Assembly (NCBI RefSeq): GCF_000621165.1
Contig: NZ_JHZA01000001.1
Span: forward strand, 186,001-250,000
Direction of reading: 5' to 3'
DNA from: Enterovibrio calviensis DSM 14347
GTDB lineage: Bacteria > Pseudomonadota > Gammaproteobacteria > Enterobacterales > Vibrionaceae
DNA length: 64,000 nucleotides
Positions within the stretch are counted from its first letter, which is position 1. Each line of letters starts with the position of its first letter. The notes beneath the pieces were generated by a model. The model did not search any database. It was given only the letters and a program-made list of their open reading frames with translations, and was not told the origin of the DNA. Positions 26,307 to 34,969 of this stretch are shown here, piece by piece. Made by a program: the position numbers and the translations under genes.

Positions 26307-27164
26307 ATGACCATCAAAACCATTATCATGCCATTCGCGTCCCATGCTCACGCCCAAGAGAGACTAGAAGGCGCGTTGAATGTCGCGCGCTACTTCGATG
26401 CACACTTAGAGGTATTGCACGCCCAGATAAATCCGCGTCAGTTATTACCGGAAGAAAGCCAACTCATCTCTGACGAGTTCTATAAACGCATCGACCAAAT
26501 CGTTTCAGACTATGTCAGTGAAGATTTTGAATCAGTGCGCGAAACCTTCGATGATACCTGCGCGAAACTGGGGATCACCCAAATGCCTGCTACACCGAAG
26601 CAAAGTGCCAGCACGGCACATTGGCAAGACGTACCGGGTTTTCGCGGCGAAGTGGTGGCAGAAAAAGGAAAACTCGCCGACTTAACGGTCGTGCCGCAGC
26701 CCAAGCGCGGGAAGTCGAGCGTGAGCTTTGAGGCAGCGATTCTTCACAGCGGGAAACCTGTTCTGGTGATGCCGCGCACGCAAGCTCAATTTTCACCAAA
26801 GCATGTCGTTATCGCGTGGAACGGTGATACTCAGGCAGTGCGTGCCGTGGCCGCCGCAATGCCCGTATTACGGCGTGCAAACACCGTCACTATCATCACC
26901 AGTGAACGCTCTGAAAGTAAGCGCCCAACCCAAACCGGGCTGTGTGATTACCTCGCCCTGCATGACATAGAAAGTCACTGTGTGGTATTTAAATCTGGCC
27001 GTATGCGTGTACCTCAAGCCATCTTGGAGACAGCCAAACAGCATGACGCCGATTTAATTGTTTGCGGCGCTTACGCACACCAGCGTATTCACCAGCAGAT
27101 GTTTGGTGATGTAACTAAAACACTGTTGAGGAAATCGACGATCCCGCTGCTCATGATTGGATGA
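26307..27164 (+). CDS. Universal stress protein (UspA family) linked to the transporter
   Basis: The start at 26307 (MTIKTIIMPFAS) follows GGGGG closely, 11 bp after the transporter stop; the upstream in-frame start overlaps the transporter gene. The 285-residue protein has a tandem Usp layout: an N-terminal half (1-150) and a C-terminal half with KHVVIAWNGDTQAVRAVAAA and ADLIVCGAYAHQRIHQQMFG. Part of the nucleotide-binding glycine pattern of Usp proteins is kept. Being last in the tct unit, it may tune the transporter, as Usp proteins do in some TRAP systems. That is an inference from position. Confidence 0.85.
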   Translation: MTIKTIIMPFASHAHAQERLEGALNVARYFDAHLEVLHAQINPRQLLPEESQLISDEFYKRIDQIVSDYVSEDFESVRETFDDTCAKLGITQMPATPKQSASTAHWQDVPGFRGEVVAEKGKLADLTVVPQPKRGKSSVSFEAAILHSGKPVLVMPRTQAQFSPKHVVIAWNGDTQAVRAVAAAMPVLRRANTVTIITSERSESKRPTQTGLCDYLALHDIESHCVVFKSGRMRVPQAILETAKQHDADLIVCGAYAHQRIHQQMFGDVTKTLLRKSTIPLLMIG

Positions 27165-27180
27165 CAGGTAGACACACAAC

Positions 27181-27206
27181 AAAGGCCACCGAGCAAGGTG
27201 GCCTTT
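27181..27206 (+). terminator. Terminator of the tct/usp unit
   Basis: Arms AAAGGCCACC and GGTGGCCTTT (10 bp, perfect) enclose loop GAGCAA, 16 bp past the usp stop. Confidence 0.8.
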
Positions 27207-27324
27207 AACGTTAAACCCTTGATTTAGTATATATATTAGGTAACGGGTGCATTGGGAAGCAGGCACATTAGGGGCTAGATAAAAACAGGCTTGAGAAATG
27301 GGTATGGGGAAATCGCGAAAACCA

Positions 27325-27445
27325 TTCCAATGAAGATCTTGCCAATGAAGAAACTGCCAATCAAGAAATTACCAATGACGGACATAGCAACAAGGAACAT
27401 GGCAACGAGGAACATGGCGATGCATTGCATGCAGGTGAAGAAAAA
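27325..27445 (+). repeat. Degenerate 12-15-bp tandem repeats, possibly a coding relic
   Basis: Units such as TTGCCAATGAAGAA, CTGCCAATCAAGAA and TTACCAATGACGGA, then ACAAGGAACATGGC and ACGAGGAACATGGC, follow one another. One forward frame stays open to a stop near 27462 with the polar, acidic repeats NEETANQE, NKEHGNEEHGD, GEEKDE. It has no ATG, GTG or TTG start behind the previous stop. This looks like the tail of a decayed repeat protein, but a non-coding origin cannot be excluded. Confidence 0.45.
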
Positions 27446-27523
27446 GACGAGTGCAAATAACTAGCGCTTGCTGCATTGTTTGAACGCAACAAGCGAAAGC
27501 GCGTATGGCTCACTGAGAAACGT

Positions 27524-27739
27524 TTATTTCGGCAAGAAAATGCGAAATAACGCCCCTTCTTCATCACTCAAATACAGGGATTTTTTACGCGGTCGAGAAT
27601 AACTGGATGCGTCATCTAGGTTCCAATGAGGAGATTCGATCCCATCATGCAACGCGATAGACAGGCCGAGCTGTTTGAGCTCTTCCAAGTTTTCTGATTC
27701 TTTAACGATGTCGCCGCTCAGTACATTTACCAGCTTCAT
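27524..27739 (-). CDS. Small hypothetical protein
   Basis: A 71-residue soluble protein beginning MKLVNVLSGDIVKESENLEE, with a good ribosome site (GAGAGGTG) 5 bases before the ATG. It has no signal peptide, membrane helix or known motif; composition is balanced and looks coding. It is separated from the next leftward gene upstream by about 145 bp. Function unknown. Confidence 0.6.
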   Translation of the reverse strand: MKLVNVLSGDIVKESENLEELKQLGLSIALHDGIESPHWNLDDASSYSRPRKKSLYLSDEEGALFRIFLPK

Positions 27740-27884
27740 ACTGCACCTCTCGTCAGGCGTTTCCTTGTACCCAAACCGAGAGAAAACTCACTCTTCACAC
27801 TATCTGGGCACTAACCTAATATCGAAGCTAGCAGAGAAATATGACAATCTCGCGAATCATTTATTACAGACTCTGAACACACCG

Positions 27885-28238
27885 TTATGACGATTGATAC
27901 TCAGCAGTAATCGCTTGCTTCAACTGTTTGATTCGCATTTCTTTATAGCCAAAGATGCCGAACATCGCGGCAGTGACACCGATGCAGGTATAAAGTTGAA
28001 CTTGTGAGTAAACACCCAAGTTTGTGAACAAGAAATACAGCATCAATGCCATTAACACGGCCTGAATGATCCAACGCGACTTATCATTAAAGTTAAACGA
28101 TTTGCTGTCTTCATCGAATCTAACGTGAACGCGGCCAACCAGAAAACCAAGGTTGATGAGCAACCCATCATTATCTGTCGCTTCTTTGTAATCAATGCGG
28201 TTTAACGCAAGGTATTTTTCCAGACCTTTCAGATCCAT
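27885..28238 (-). CDS. Small membrane protein of unknown function
   Basis: The start at 28238 (MDLKGLEKYLALNRID) has AAGGAG about 9 bases upstream; the longer frame adds 30 unlikely residues. The 117-residue protein has a soluble N-terminal half (with LLINLGFLVGRVHVRFDED) and two transmembrane helices (about 57-75 WIIQAVLMALMLYFLF and 80-98 YTCIGVTAAMFGIFG), followed by a basic tail. I do not recognise a family. It is divergent from the vWA lipoprotein gene. Confidence 0.7.
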   Translation of the reverse strand: MDLKGLEKYLALNRIDYKEATDNDGLLINLGFLVGRVHVRFDEDSKSFNFNDKSRWIIQAVLMALMLYFLFTNLGVYSQVQLYTCIGVTAAMFGIFGYKEMRIKQLKQAITAEYQSS

Positions 28239-28447
28239 GTATTCGTTCTCCTTCAAACGCAAAATGGCAGGAAATAACAACGCTTGTGTCCTGCTCGCCC
28301 AGATAATACCAGAAGGATACGAAGGCAACAGTGCCCATTACGCAGAACACTCTCGCTGGCACTGCACAAAAAAGTGAGAAAATATTTCACCCCTTTCAAA
28401 GACTCGCCCGTTTATACCGAAAAACCTACAGAAAAAAGGAACGGTAT

Positions 28448-30142
28448 ATGAAGCGCAATCAAGTCTCTATTGCAGTTGCAGCAGCCCTCACAGTGATCAT
28501 CGGTTGTTCAGAATCCATCAATGATCGCAAGTCCACCAACGCCGATGCGCCTAAGCCAGCCATTCAAGAAGAAGTCGCTCTGGCAGAAGCCGACGCCGTG
28601 CAAGTCTTGCCCTCTCCGCCCCTACAAAAGATGGTAGGGATGGCAGAGATGTCGAAAATGGGCCGAGTTAGCGCTGCACATCATCAGCTTGCTGTCATGC
28701 CGATGCCAAGCCCTGACTCTTATTTCCAACCTGAAAATCGTGATAACTACTTGGACACGCCAAGCAACGACACAAAATTAGTAGCGACGTCTCCGCTTTC
28801 GACCTTTTCCATTGATGTCGATACCGGCAGTTATGCCAACGTGCGCAGTTACCTCAAAATGGGAAACAAACCCCCAGCGGATGCCATTCGTGAAGAAGCG
28901 TTCATCAACTACTTTGACTACCAGTACGCCGCGCCTTCCACCAAGGTTCTGCCGTTCTCTGTGAATACAGAAGTCGCACCCGCTCCGTGGAATGCAGAAT
29001 ATCAACTGATGCGCATTGCCCTTAAAGGCTATGACATTCCGGTTAGCGAGCGAAAAGCATCGAATCTCGTCTTTCTGGTGGATGTATCAGGTTCAATGAA
29101 CCAACCCAACAAACTGCCGCTGCTGGTACAAAGTCTCTCGCTGATGGTGAAAAACCTCAGTGCTAACGACAACGTCAGCGTGGTGACCTATGCTGGCAAT
29201 GCCTCCGTGGTGCTTAAACCCACCAAAGGCAGTGAACAAACTACCATCGTCAACGCACTGAAAAGCCTACAAGCTGGCGGCGGCACTTACGGGGAAAGTG
29301 GCATTAAACTCGCTTATCAACAAGCCAAAGCAGGTTATATTGATGATGGCGTTAACCGCGTCATATTGGCGACAGACGGCGATTTCAACGTCGGCGTTAC
29401 TGGCTTAGATGCCCTAAAGACCTTAGTGGCAGAGGAGCGAGAAAATGGCATTTCACTGACAACCCTAGGTTTTGGACGTGGCAACTATAACGATGCCATG
29501 ATGGAGCAGATCGCGAATATCGGTGATGGCAACCACGCTTACATCGACACCCTGCATGAAGCGCAAAAAGTGTTATTACGCCAAATGAGCAGTACGCTAC
29601 AAAGCATCGCCTCGGACGTTAAAATCCAAGTGGAGTTTAACCCCAGCACCGTCAAAGAATACCGCTTGATTGGTTATCAGAACCGCCAGCTTCGAGACGA
29701 AGATTTTAACAACGACAACGTCGATGCAGGAGAGATTGGCGCAGGCCACACGGTGACCGCACTCTATGAAGTGACCCTTGTGGGTGATAAAGGCCGTATC
29801 GACGATCTTCGCTATCAAGACAAGCAAGCCGGCAAAACGGGCTTTGGTGACGAACTCGCACAGGTAAAAGTCAGATATAAGTTGCCGAATGAAGATCAAA
29901 GCAAACTCACGTCCTATACCGTGAAAGGCAATTCTGGCAAGCCAGCCTTCACAGAAGCGAGTGCTGATTTTCAGTTTGCTACCGCGGTTGCCGCCTTTGC
30001 GCAGAAACTCAAAGACAACCACTATGTGGATGGTTTAGCCTACAGTCAAATTGCTGATATCGCCCGAGAAAACCGAGGAGACGACCCTCACAACTACCGC
30101 GGCGAATTTATCAGCCTGGTGGAGATAGCTCAGAGCCTTTAA
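28448..30142 (+). CDS. von Willebrand factor A lipoprotein, YfbK-like
   Basis: The start at 28448 (MKRNQVSIAVAA) has AAAGGAA upstream and gives a lipoprotein signal with lipobox IIGC, lipidated Cys at about residue 20. The 564-residue protein carries a YfbK-type N-terminal region (SPLSTFSIDVDTGSYANVRS, GNKPPADAIREEAFINYFDY), a vWA domain (about 205-370) with metal-site motif LVFLVDVSGSMN and ILATDGDFNVGV, and a C-terminal DUF3520-like domain ending GDDPHNYRGEFISLVEIAQS. It faces the periplasm. It is followed at 19 bp by an ECF sigma factor, so it may be part of the signal that this pair responds to. Confidence 0.88.
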   Translation: MKRNQVSIAVAAALTVIIGCSESINDRKSTNADAPKPAIQEEVALAEADAVQVLPSPPLQKMVGMAEMSKMGRVSAAHHQLAVMPMPSPDSYFQPENRDNYLDTPSNDTKLVATSPLSTFSIDVDTGSYANVRSYLKMGNKPPADAIREEAFINYFDYQYAAPSTKVLPFSVNTEVAPAPWNAEYQLMRIALKGYDIPVSERKASNLVFLVDVSGSMNQPNKLPLLVQSLSLMVKNLSANDNVSVVTYAGNASVVLKPTKGSEQTTIVNALKSLQAGGGTYGESGIKLAYQQAKAGYIDDGVNRVILATDGDFNVGVTGLDALKTLVAEERENGISLTTLGFGRGNYNDAMMEQIANIGDGNHAYIDTLHEAQKVLLRQMSSTLQSIASDVKIQVEFNPSTVKEYRLIGYQNRQLRDEDFNNDNVDAGEIGAGHTVTALYEVTLVGDKGRIDDLRYQDKQAGKTGFGDELAQVKVRYKLPNEDQSKLTSYTVKGNSGKPAFTEASADFQFATAVAAFAQKLKDNHYVDGLAYSQIADIARENRGDDPHNYRGEFISLVEIAQSL

Positions 30143-30161
30143 TGGACAGTCTACGGTTTAC

Positions 30162-30707
30162 ATGAACAGTCTAAGCGACGAAAACTTGATGGTGAACTTC
30201 AGCGAAGGCGACCAACGCGCCTTTGCTGAACTCTACAAACGCCACAAAAACCCGCTTTACCGCTACTTCCTCCGGCAGCTTGGCGCGAGCCAACACGCCC
30301 GTGCAGAAGAGCTGTATCAAGACGTCTGGTATCGCGTGATTGATAAACGGGAAAGCTACACACCGTCGGCCAAGTTCACCACTTGGCTCTATCATATCGC
30401 CCACCATTTGGTGATTGATGAGCACCGCAAGAACCTGTCGTCAGACAACTACGCGAAAACGCTCAATGATGAACAAAGCGACACGCCAGATATGGACGGC
30501 GATAAGCATCAAGCCATCAAATCCTGTATGAGCTTGTTAGCGCCTTTGCAACGTGAAGCCTTTTTGCTGCGCCATGAAGCGGGGTTTGAGCCTGCGCAGA
30601 TTTGCGAGATCGTCGGCGCGAAAGCCGAAGCCGTGAAAACTCGCCTTCGCTACGCGATGGAACAGTTGAGAGACTGCCTGACGAAAAAACTCGGAGAACG
30701 ACAATGA
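30162..30707 (+). CDS. ECF-type RNA polymerase sigma factor
   Basis: A 181-residue sigma factor. Region 2 covers about 10-80 (GDQRAFAELYKRHKNPLYRY, AEELYQDVWYRVI, FTTWLYHIAHHLVIDEHR). Region 4 covers about 120-175 (LLAPLQREAFLLRHEAGFEP, KAEAVKTRLRYAMEQLRDCL). The stop overlaps the next start (ATGA), so sigma and partner are made together. It follows the vWA lipoprotein gene in the same direction. Confidence 0.9.
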   Translation: MNSLSDENLMVNFSEGDQRAFAELYKRHKNPLYRYFLRQLGASQHARAEELYQDVWYRVIDKRESYTPSAKFTTWLYHIAHHLVIDEHRKNLSSDNYAKTLNDEQSDTPDMDGDKHQAIKSCMSLLAPLQREAFLLRHEAGFEPAQICEIVGAKAEAVKTRLRYAMEQLRDCLTKKLGERQ

Positions 30708-31357
30708 CAGCGCCATTCAAAGATGAAGAGATCGTCGCGCTGTACAAGGAAAGCGCGACAGAAACTCCAAGTGATGACTTGGACAATCGTATTCTTGGCT
30801 ATGCCGAAGCCCAAACTCAGGCACAAGCCAAAGCAAAGACACAAACTCGCAAGCACATGCCGTGGTGGACGTATGCTGGGATCGCCGCAACGGTGGGGTT
30901 TGTCGCCTTGCTCGCTCCGTGGACATGGGTCGACCAAAGCCTGCAATCGCCGATTCAGCACGAGTTAATGAAAGCCCCAGTGCTAATGGATAATGTCGAA
31001 CAAGCAGACAGTCTAGAGCTCGACGCCACGATTGACGCTGTCATTGATGCAGGTGCTGAGGCAGATGTTGAGGCAAAAATTGCACCCGCAGAAGAACAAA
31101 TCATCCGCAAATCCGCGCCTAGCGAAGCTTCTCGTTCAATGAAGTTCCAATTCGCACCTCAAGAAGATGCCAGCGCCGCGATGAAAGCACTAAGCAACCC
31201 GTTCGAAGCCGTGGAAAACTTATTAGCGGCGGGAGAGAAACAAAAAGCCATCGCACTGCTTAAGCAACAACTTGAAGAAAAACCGGAGTTACTCAGCGAA
31301 CTGCCATTGCATCTAGAACGTCTTCTTGATGAAGATTCAGCCGAAAAGCGAGAGTGA
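30704..31357 (+). CDS. Putative membrane anti-sigma factor with TPR-like tail
   Basis: The start at 30704 (MTAPFKDEEIVALYKES) overlaps the sigma stop by 4 bp; the upstream in-frame start lies inside the sigma gene. The 217-residue protein has a short cytoplasmic N-terminus, one transmembrane helix at about 53-68 (TYAGIAATVGFVALLAPW) and a periplasmic acidic part. Its C-terminal region (about 165-210; VENLLAAGEKQKAIALLKQQ) resembles a TPR-like helix pair. Its position and topology mark it as the likely anti-sigma partner. No known anti-sigma domain signature is clear. Confidence 0.75.
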   Translation: MTAPFKDEEIVALYKESATETPSDDLDNRILGYAEAQTQAQAKAKTQTRKHMPWWTYAGIAATVGFVALLAPWTWVDQSLQSPIQHELMKAPVLMDNVEQADSLELDATIDAVIDAGAEADVEAKIAPAEEQIIRKSAPSEASRSMKFQFAPQEDASAAMKALSNPFEAVENLLAAGEKQKAIALLKQQLEEKPELLSELPLHLERLLDEDSAEKRE

Positions 31358-31380
31358 TTAAGTAAGGTATAAAGAACCAA

Positions 31381-31420
31381 AGCATAAGCCCAAAACGTAT
31401 GCTCCGATTGGGCTTATGCT
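31381..31420. terminator. Terminator between convergent genes
   Basis: Perfect 13-bp arms AGCATAAGCCCAA and TTGGGCTTATGCT with a 14-base loop. It lies between the anti-sigma gene and the SnoaL-like gene and overlaps the stop of the latter. Confidence 0.7.
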
Positions 31421-31794
31421 TTCACCACATTAACCCATTTCGCTCGCCATTCTTGGGCTTCCATTGGGTCTGGCCAAAACTCTTTTTGCTTTCGAATCAG
31501 TCCATTTTCGACAGTATGAAAGGTTATTGCCCGCGCATTTTGGACGCCATCAGTTATTGATACATCCGTGACCACAGTTGCACCATCACAAACAACAGAG
31601 TGAATCTCAAATTCCCACTTCCCGTTGGCGGGGTAATAACTGTTAATGGAGACGAAATTCTTTCTACCGATCGTCAATTCGCTTGACTGAGGCCAAAAGC
31701 CTTCAAAGTCAGGACTCAACCATTCACTGGCGCGAGCAAAATCATTGGTCTTCATCGCGTTCCAAAAAGCGAGAACGACTTCCTTTGAATTCAT
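31414..31794 (-). CDS. SnoaL-like (NTF2 fold) protein
   Basis: The start at 31794 (MNSKEVVLAFWNAMKT) has GAGGAG about 10 bases upstream, better than the TTG upstream. The 126-residue protein fits the NTF2/SnoaL fold: NDFARASEWLSPDFEGFWPQ, TIGRKNFVSINSYYP and ending NGLIRKQKEFWPDPMEAQEW. Members are small alpha+beta barrel enzymes or binding proteins, often carrying out isomerisation or hydrolysis. A related protein lies at 37257-37634. Substrate unknown. Confidence 0.8.
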   Translation of the reverse strand: MNSKEVVLAFWNAMKTNDFARASEWLSPDFEGFWPQSSELTIGRKNFVSINSYYPANGKWEFEIHSVVCDGATVVTDVSITDGVQNARAITFHTVENGLIRKQKEFWPDPMEAQEWRAKWVNVVKA

Positions 31795-31854
31795 TGACTT
31801 AAAACTCCTCAAAAAAGTGCGACATTCAGAGCTAACCTCGATAGGACAATCTGC

Positions 31855-32406
31855 CTAACATTCAGAACGCATGTCACTCAGCGTTAAGTTCTCAATGTCC
31901 GACTCGTAAACACAGACTTCACGATCTTGCCCTTGCATTCGATTGACGCGATTTTCAACATATTGAACACCGAGCTTTTCGATCACCGATCGTGAACGAT
32001 CATTTTCGACCAAATGCATGACCTGCAATCGCCATAGCCCAAGGTGTTTTTGACCAAAGGCAATCAAGGCATTGGATGCTTCTGTCGCATAGCCATTTCC
32101 CCAAAAATCAATGCCAAACCAATAACCTAGAACGCCCAACCCATCACGTAATGTTGGAAAACTAACCGTCCCAATCACCTCACTTGTCTCTTTCAGCGTC
32201 ACGGCATAAACAACTGCCTTTTTTTGGTTGAACAACGCGCTGTGAGAATCAATCCATGTCATTGCATCAGAAACCGTGTAGGGATGGGGAATGTTCGCCG
32301 TCATTTCAGCAATCATTTTATTCCCAGCCAACTCGGCAACCTTTGGGGCATCATCAATAACAAACGCTCGCAATCTAAGCCTTTCCGTTTCGATGCTTTT
32401 TTGCAT
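31855..32406 (-). CDS. GNAT acetyltransferase, RimJ/RimL type
   Basis: A 183-residue acetyltransferase. It begins with ETERLRLRAFVIDDAPKVAE, the RimJ/RimL start, and has VIGTVSFPTLRDGLGVLGYW, FGIDFWGNGYATEASNALI with the acetyl-CoA loop, and the end ENDRSRSVIEKLGVQYVE. It could modify a ribosomal protein, an antibiotic or a metabolite. It lies in the same direction as the SnoaL-like gene, 60 bp apart. Confidence 0.88.
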   Translation of the reverse strand: MQKSIETERLRLRAFVIDDAPKVAELAGNKMIAEMTANIPHPYTVSDAMTWIDSHSALFNQKKAVVYAVTLKETSEVIGTVSFPTLRDGLGVLGYWFGIDFWGNGYATEASNALIAFGQKHLGLWRLQVMHLVENDRSRSVIEKLGVQYVENRVNRMQGQDREVCVYESDIENLTLSDMRSEC

Positions 32407-32584
32407 ATTCTTCCGCCTTTCCCAACACCCACTAACCCTTTGACTAAATTATCAAATTTCTCAGTATGGAGGATAGATCTGCAAACGTGCTATCGGGCGC
32501 AATATTGAGGAAGGGTAATGAGAAGGCGTCACACAACATCGCGTTAGTGCCAACATGGTTTCTGAGATCGAGCATATAAAATGA

Positions 32585-32611
32585 AAAGGCCGGATTATCA
32601 ATCCGGCCTTT
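32585..32611 (-). terminator. Terminator after the MBL-fold gene
   Basis: Perfect 12-bp arms AAAGGCCGGATT and AATCCGGCCTTT with a 3-base loop, directly past the stop at 32617; the minus-strand 3' flank continues TTCATTTTA. Confidence 0.8.
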
Positions 32612-32616
32612 GGGTA

Positions 32617-33522
32617 TTAATCGGCGTTGACTTCATACCAGGGGAAAGGCCCCATGAATTCGTCTGACAAAATGCGCCAGATGTTCATTTCCAACCACTG
32701 ATCGTAACCCACCCAGTTCTCATACTTGGGCAGCTTCAATACTGATGGGATCAAGAAGGGATTGGTGCCTTTTTGTAACTCTGCATAGAAGCCAGCACGT
32801 AAGTCCTGAATAAACTCGAGCTGCGCCTGAATTTCTGCTTTGCCACCGCCTTGAAGCGGGTTCTCTCCTTCATTGTGAGAAAACACTGCGCGATCAAAAT
32901 CGAGCTCTAGGATTTTACTCAATGAGCGCTCCCACTCTCGGGGGTTAAAATCTGGGACGACGGCAAAAATCACGCGATTAGGGGTCACAAGGTCGGCAAT
33001 GTACGCAATACGCTCTTTCGGCAAGACAAAAACCGTCATGCCCATGCCATGGTTTAAACCTAGAAAATGCAGTTCAACCTTGGTATCACCAAACATCAAA
33101 TCCTTGCGATAGCCAGACCACGTGTCCGTCGGGTTAACCATGTCTGGATAAGGGTTGGCCTTTATCCATTTCGCCGCATCTTTATGAGCCAGAATCTTTG
33201 CGCCTTCATCAAGGAAGACCTGCCCTCCACTTGAGTGATCCCAATGATTGTGCGTTTGCAGCGCCCAAATAATCGGTTTGTCTGTGATGGCTTTTATCTC
33301 TTCCACCATAGCTTTGGCGTGAGGCGTGTTGATGGTTTCAAACACGACGACACCTTCACCGGTGACGGCAAACATGGAGATGTATTCGCCAGATTGAGAG
33401 AAGCTGTAGATATTTTCAGCAATCTCTACGGCCTTCGCCGATTCCTTTACTTGCGCAAACGGTGCAGTGACAAATGCAAAATACGCAATAAATATCGCGG
33501 TAAACACTTGAAGCCTTTTCAT
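32617..33522 (-). CDS. Exported metallo-beta-lactamase-fold hydrolase
   Basis: The start at 33522 (MKRLQVFTAIFIAYF) has AAGGAA upstream and yields a signal peptide ending at PFA before QVKESA. The 301-residue protein has the metal motif HNHWDH at about residues 91-96 (QTHNHWDHSSGGQVF), a further metal ligand region in GLNHGMGMTVFVLP and IAYIADLVTPNRV. It acts in the periplasm. The family includes quinone-related and sulfatase-like enzymes as well as beta-lactamases, so no substrate can be given. It is divergent from a LysR regulator that may control it. Confidence 0.85.
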   Translation of the reverse strand: MKRLQVFTAIFIAYFAFVTAPFAQVKESAKAVEIAENIYSFSQSGEYISMFAVTGEGVVVFETINTPHAKAMVEEIKAITDKPIIWALQTHNHWDHSSGGQVFLDEGAKILAHKDAAKWIKANPYPDMVNPTDTWSGYRKDLMFGDTKVELHFLGLNHGMGMTVFVLPKERIAYIADLVTPNRVIFAVVPDFNPREWERSLSKILELDFDRAVFSHNEGENPLQGGGKAEIQAQLEFIQDLRAGFYAELQKGTNPFLIPSVLKLPKYENWVGYDQWLEMNIWRILSDEFMGPFPWYEVNAD

Positions 33523-33626
33523 ATCGTCATTCCTTTTTAGTCCTTTAATCATTAAAAGTAGCAGTTGTGACAATGTGGAAAGAAGGTGCTAATTTGCATT
33601 TAAGGATTGTTAAATGTGCAATAAGT

Positions 33627-34514
33627 ATGATCACTCCCGAACAAGCATTTCTGCAAGTTGTTGAATCTGGCAGCTTCAAAAAAGCGGCGCTGCATTTGGA
33701 TGTTGAGCCCTCATCACTCAGTCGAAAAGTCGCGGCACTCGAAGCAAGGCTCCAAGTCAAACTGCTACAACGCTCTACAACCCGCTCGCTACCCACGGAA
33801 TTGGGACAGGCTTATTACAAAGGTCTTAGCAAGCTCGTTACTGAGCAATCTGCGCTGGAAGAAGAAATTACAGGAGGGTCATCGTCAGTTCGCGGACGAT
33901 TGCGCGTAAGCGCCACGGTAGACTTTGGCGAGCGGTTTCTTATTCCTGCCATCCTTCAAATCCAAAAGCAGGCTCCAGATTTGTCCGTAGAGCTGCTACT
34001 CGGCAGTGACGTCGATAATCTACTGGAGAAGAATATTGATGTCGCCTTTCGTTTTGGACCATTAGCGGATTCTTCTCTCTACGCACGGCAAGTGGGCGAG
34101 ATCCCCCGCGTGTTAGTGGCCAGCCCTGACTATCTAGCGCGGATGGGAACACCCAAGAAGTTGGCAGATCTGACATCGCATCAGTTTGTGCTGTATTCAC
34201 TTTCTCAAGCAAGAGTGGATATTGCGTTTGAAGATGGCAACCTGTTCTCCCATCAGGGCATTCATAGCAATGTCGCCGCCAACAGCTTACGAGCCATCCG
34301 GCCTTTAGTGGCGGCAGGCTCAGGGATCCATTGGGGGCCAAGGTGGTTATATCAGCAAGATTTGGATGAAGGGGGCGTAGTGGAATTACTTCCAGAACAC
34401 CCAGTCAAAGGGTTCTCGATTTTTGCAGTTTATACTGCGAGAGATTACCTGCCTCAGAAGACGCGATTGTTTATCGAATGTGTTGTCGAGCAACTCGCTG
34501 CATTGGGTGACTAA
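33627..34514 (+). CDS. LysR family transcriptional regulator
   Basis: The start at 33627 (MITPEQAFLQVVESG) is chosen because it gives the standard LysR beginning; an upstream start adds 20 residues. The 295-residue protein has the winged helix (SGSFKKAALHLDVEPSSLSR, RKVAALEARL, LQRSTTRSLPTELG) and the effector domain typical of the group (GRLRVSATVDFGERFLIPAI, DVAFRFGPL, AANSLRAIRPLVAAGSGI). It lies 104 bp from the divergent MBL-fold gene, the normal layout for a LysR regulator and its target. Confidence 0.92.
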   Translation: MITPEQAFLQVVESGSFKKAALHLDVEPSSLSRKVAALEARLQVKLLQRSTTRSLPTELGQAYYKGLSKLVTEQSALEEEITGGSSSVRGRLRVSATVDFGERFLIPAILQIQKQAPDLSVELLLGSDVDNLLEKNIDVAFRFGPLADSSLYARQVGEIPRVLVASPDYLARMGTPKKLADLTSHQFVLYSLSQARVDIAFEDGNLFSHQGIHSNVAANSLRAIRPLVAAGSGIHWGPRWLYQQDLDEGGVVELLPEHPVKGFSIFAVYTARDYLPQKTRLFIECVVEQLAALGD

Positions 34515-34595
34515 ACCTTGCAATCAGTTACTCACGCAAGTTGGATCACCATTACGCAATCTACAAATCACTAATCAAGCACGCAAGGACTCCTC

Positions 34596-34892
34596 ATGAT
34601 TTCCCGTTACGGTTTCATCATTAAATCACCGGACTACCAGCAAGAGCAGCATCAATCCGTGATTGAGTCGCCTCTGTTTCGCACCGAAATCCTTGGTGTC
34701 AGTTCAGATGACCAAGCACTCGGAGCGGCGCAAAAACTCATTGCCAATGGCGCTCAGGTGGTGGAGCTTTGCGGCGGTTTTGGTCAAGAAAGTGCCGAGA
34801 AAATCATCGCTAAACTGGACAGCGATATTCCTATTGGGTATGTGCAATTCTCAGAGCAAGAGATGAAAAAACTCGATAGCTCAGTTGAATAA
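34596..34892 (+). CDS. DUF6506 family protein
   Basis: A 98-residue soluble protein of the DUF6506 type: MISRYGFIIKSPDYQQEQHQ at the start, then VVELCGGFGQESAEKII and DIPIGYVQF. AAGGA precedes the ATG. It follows the LysR gene by 81 bp in the same direction and may belong to that unit. Function of the family is unknown. Confidence 0.75.
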   Translation: MISRYGFIIKSPDYQQEQHQSVIESPLFRTEILGVSSDDQALGAAQKLIANGAQVVELCGGFGQESAEKIIAKLDSDIPIGYVQFSEQEMKKLDSSVE

Positions 34893-34920
34893 GCACATGC
34901 CATTCAAAGCGCAAGGATGT

Positions 34921-34945
34921 AAAAAGCCCTCAAGTTTTGAGGGCT
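34921..34945 (-). terminator. Terminator after the serine protease gene
   Basis: Arms AGCCCTCAA and TTGAGGGCT with a short loop; on the minus strand they are followed by TTTTTAC. It lies 25 bp past the protease stop and also sits just after the DUF6506 gene on the other strand. Confidence 0.8.
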
Positions 34946-34969
34946 GAGAACTGAGAACTGTAATAGCGT

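Larger units (their letters stand above)
27165..27523. other. Intergenic region with terminator and tandem repeats
   Basis: After the terminator at 27181 this region has a repeat-rich stretch (see the repeat entry) and no gene with a proper start. A minus-strand open frame over it looks like a shadow of the repeats. Confidence 0.5.

Noticed and set aside
27361-27567. Minus-strand frame over the tandem repeats
   Set aside because: Its serine/cysteine-rich sequence is a mirror of the repeats and it overlaps a better gene at 27524.
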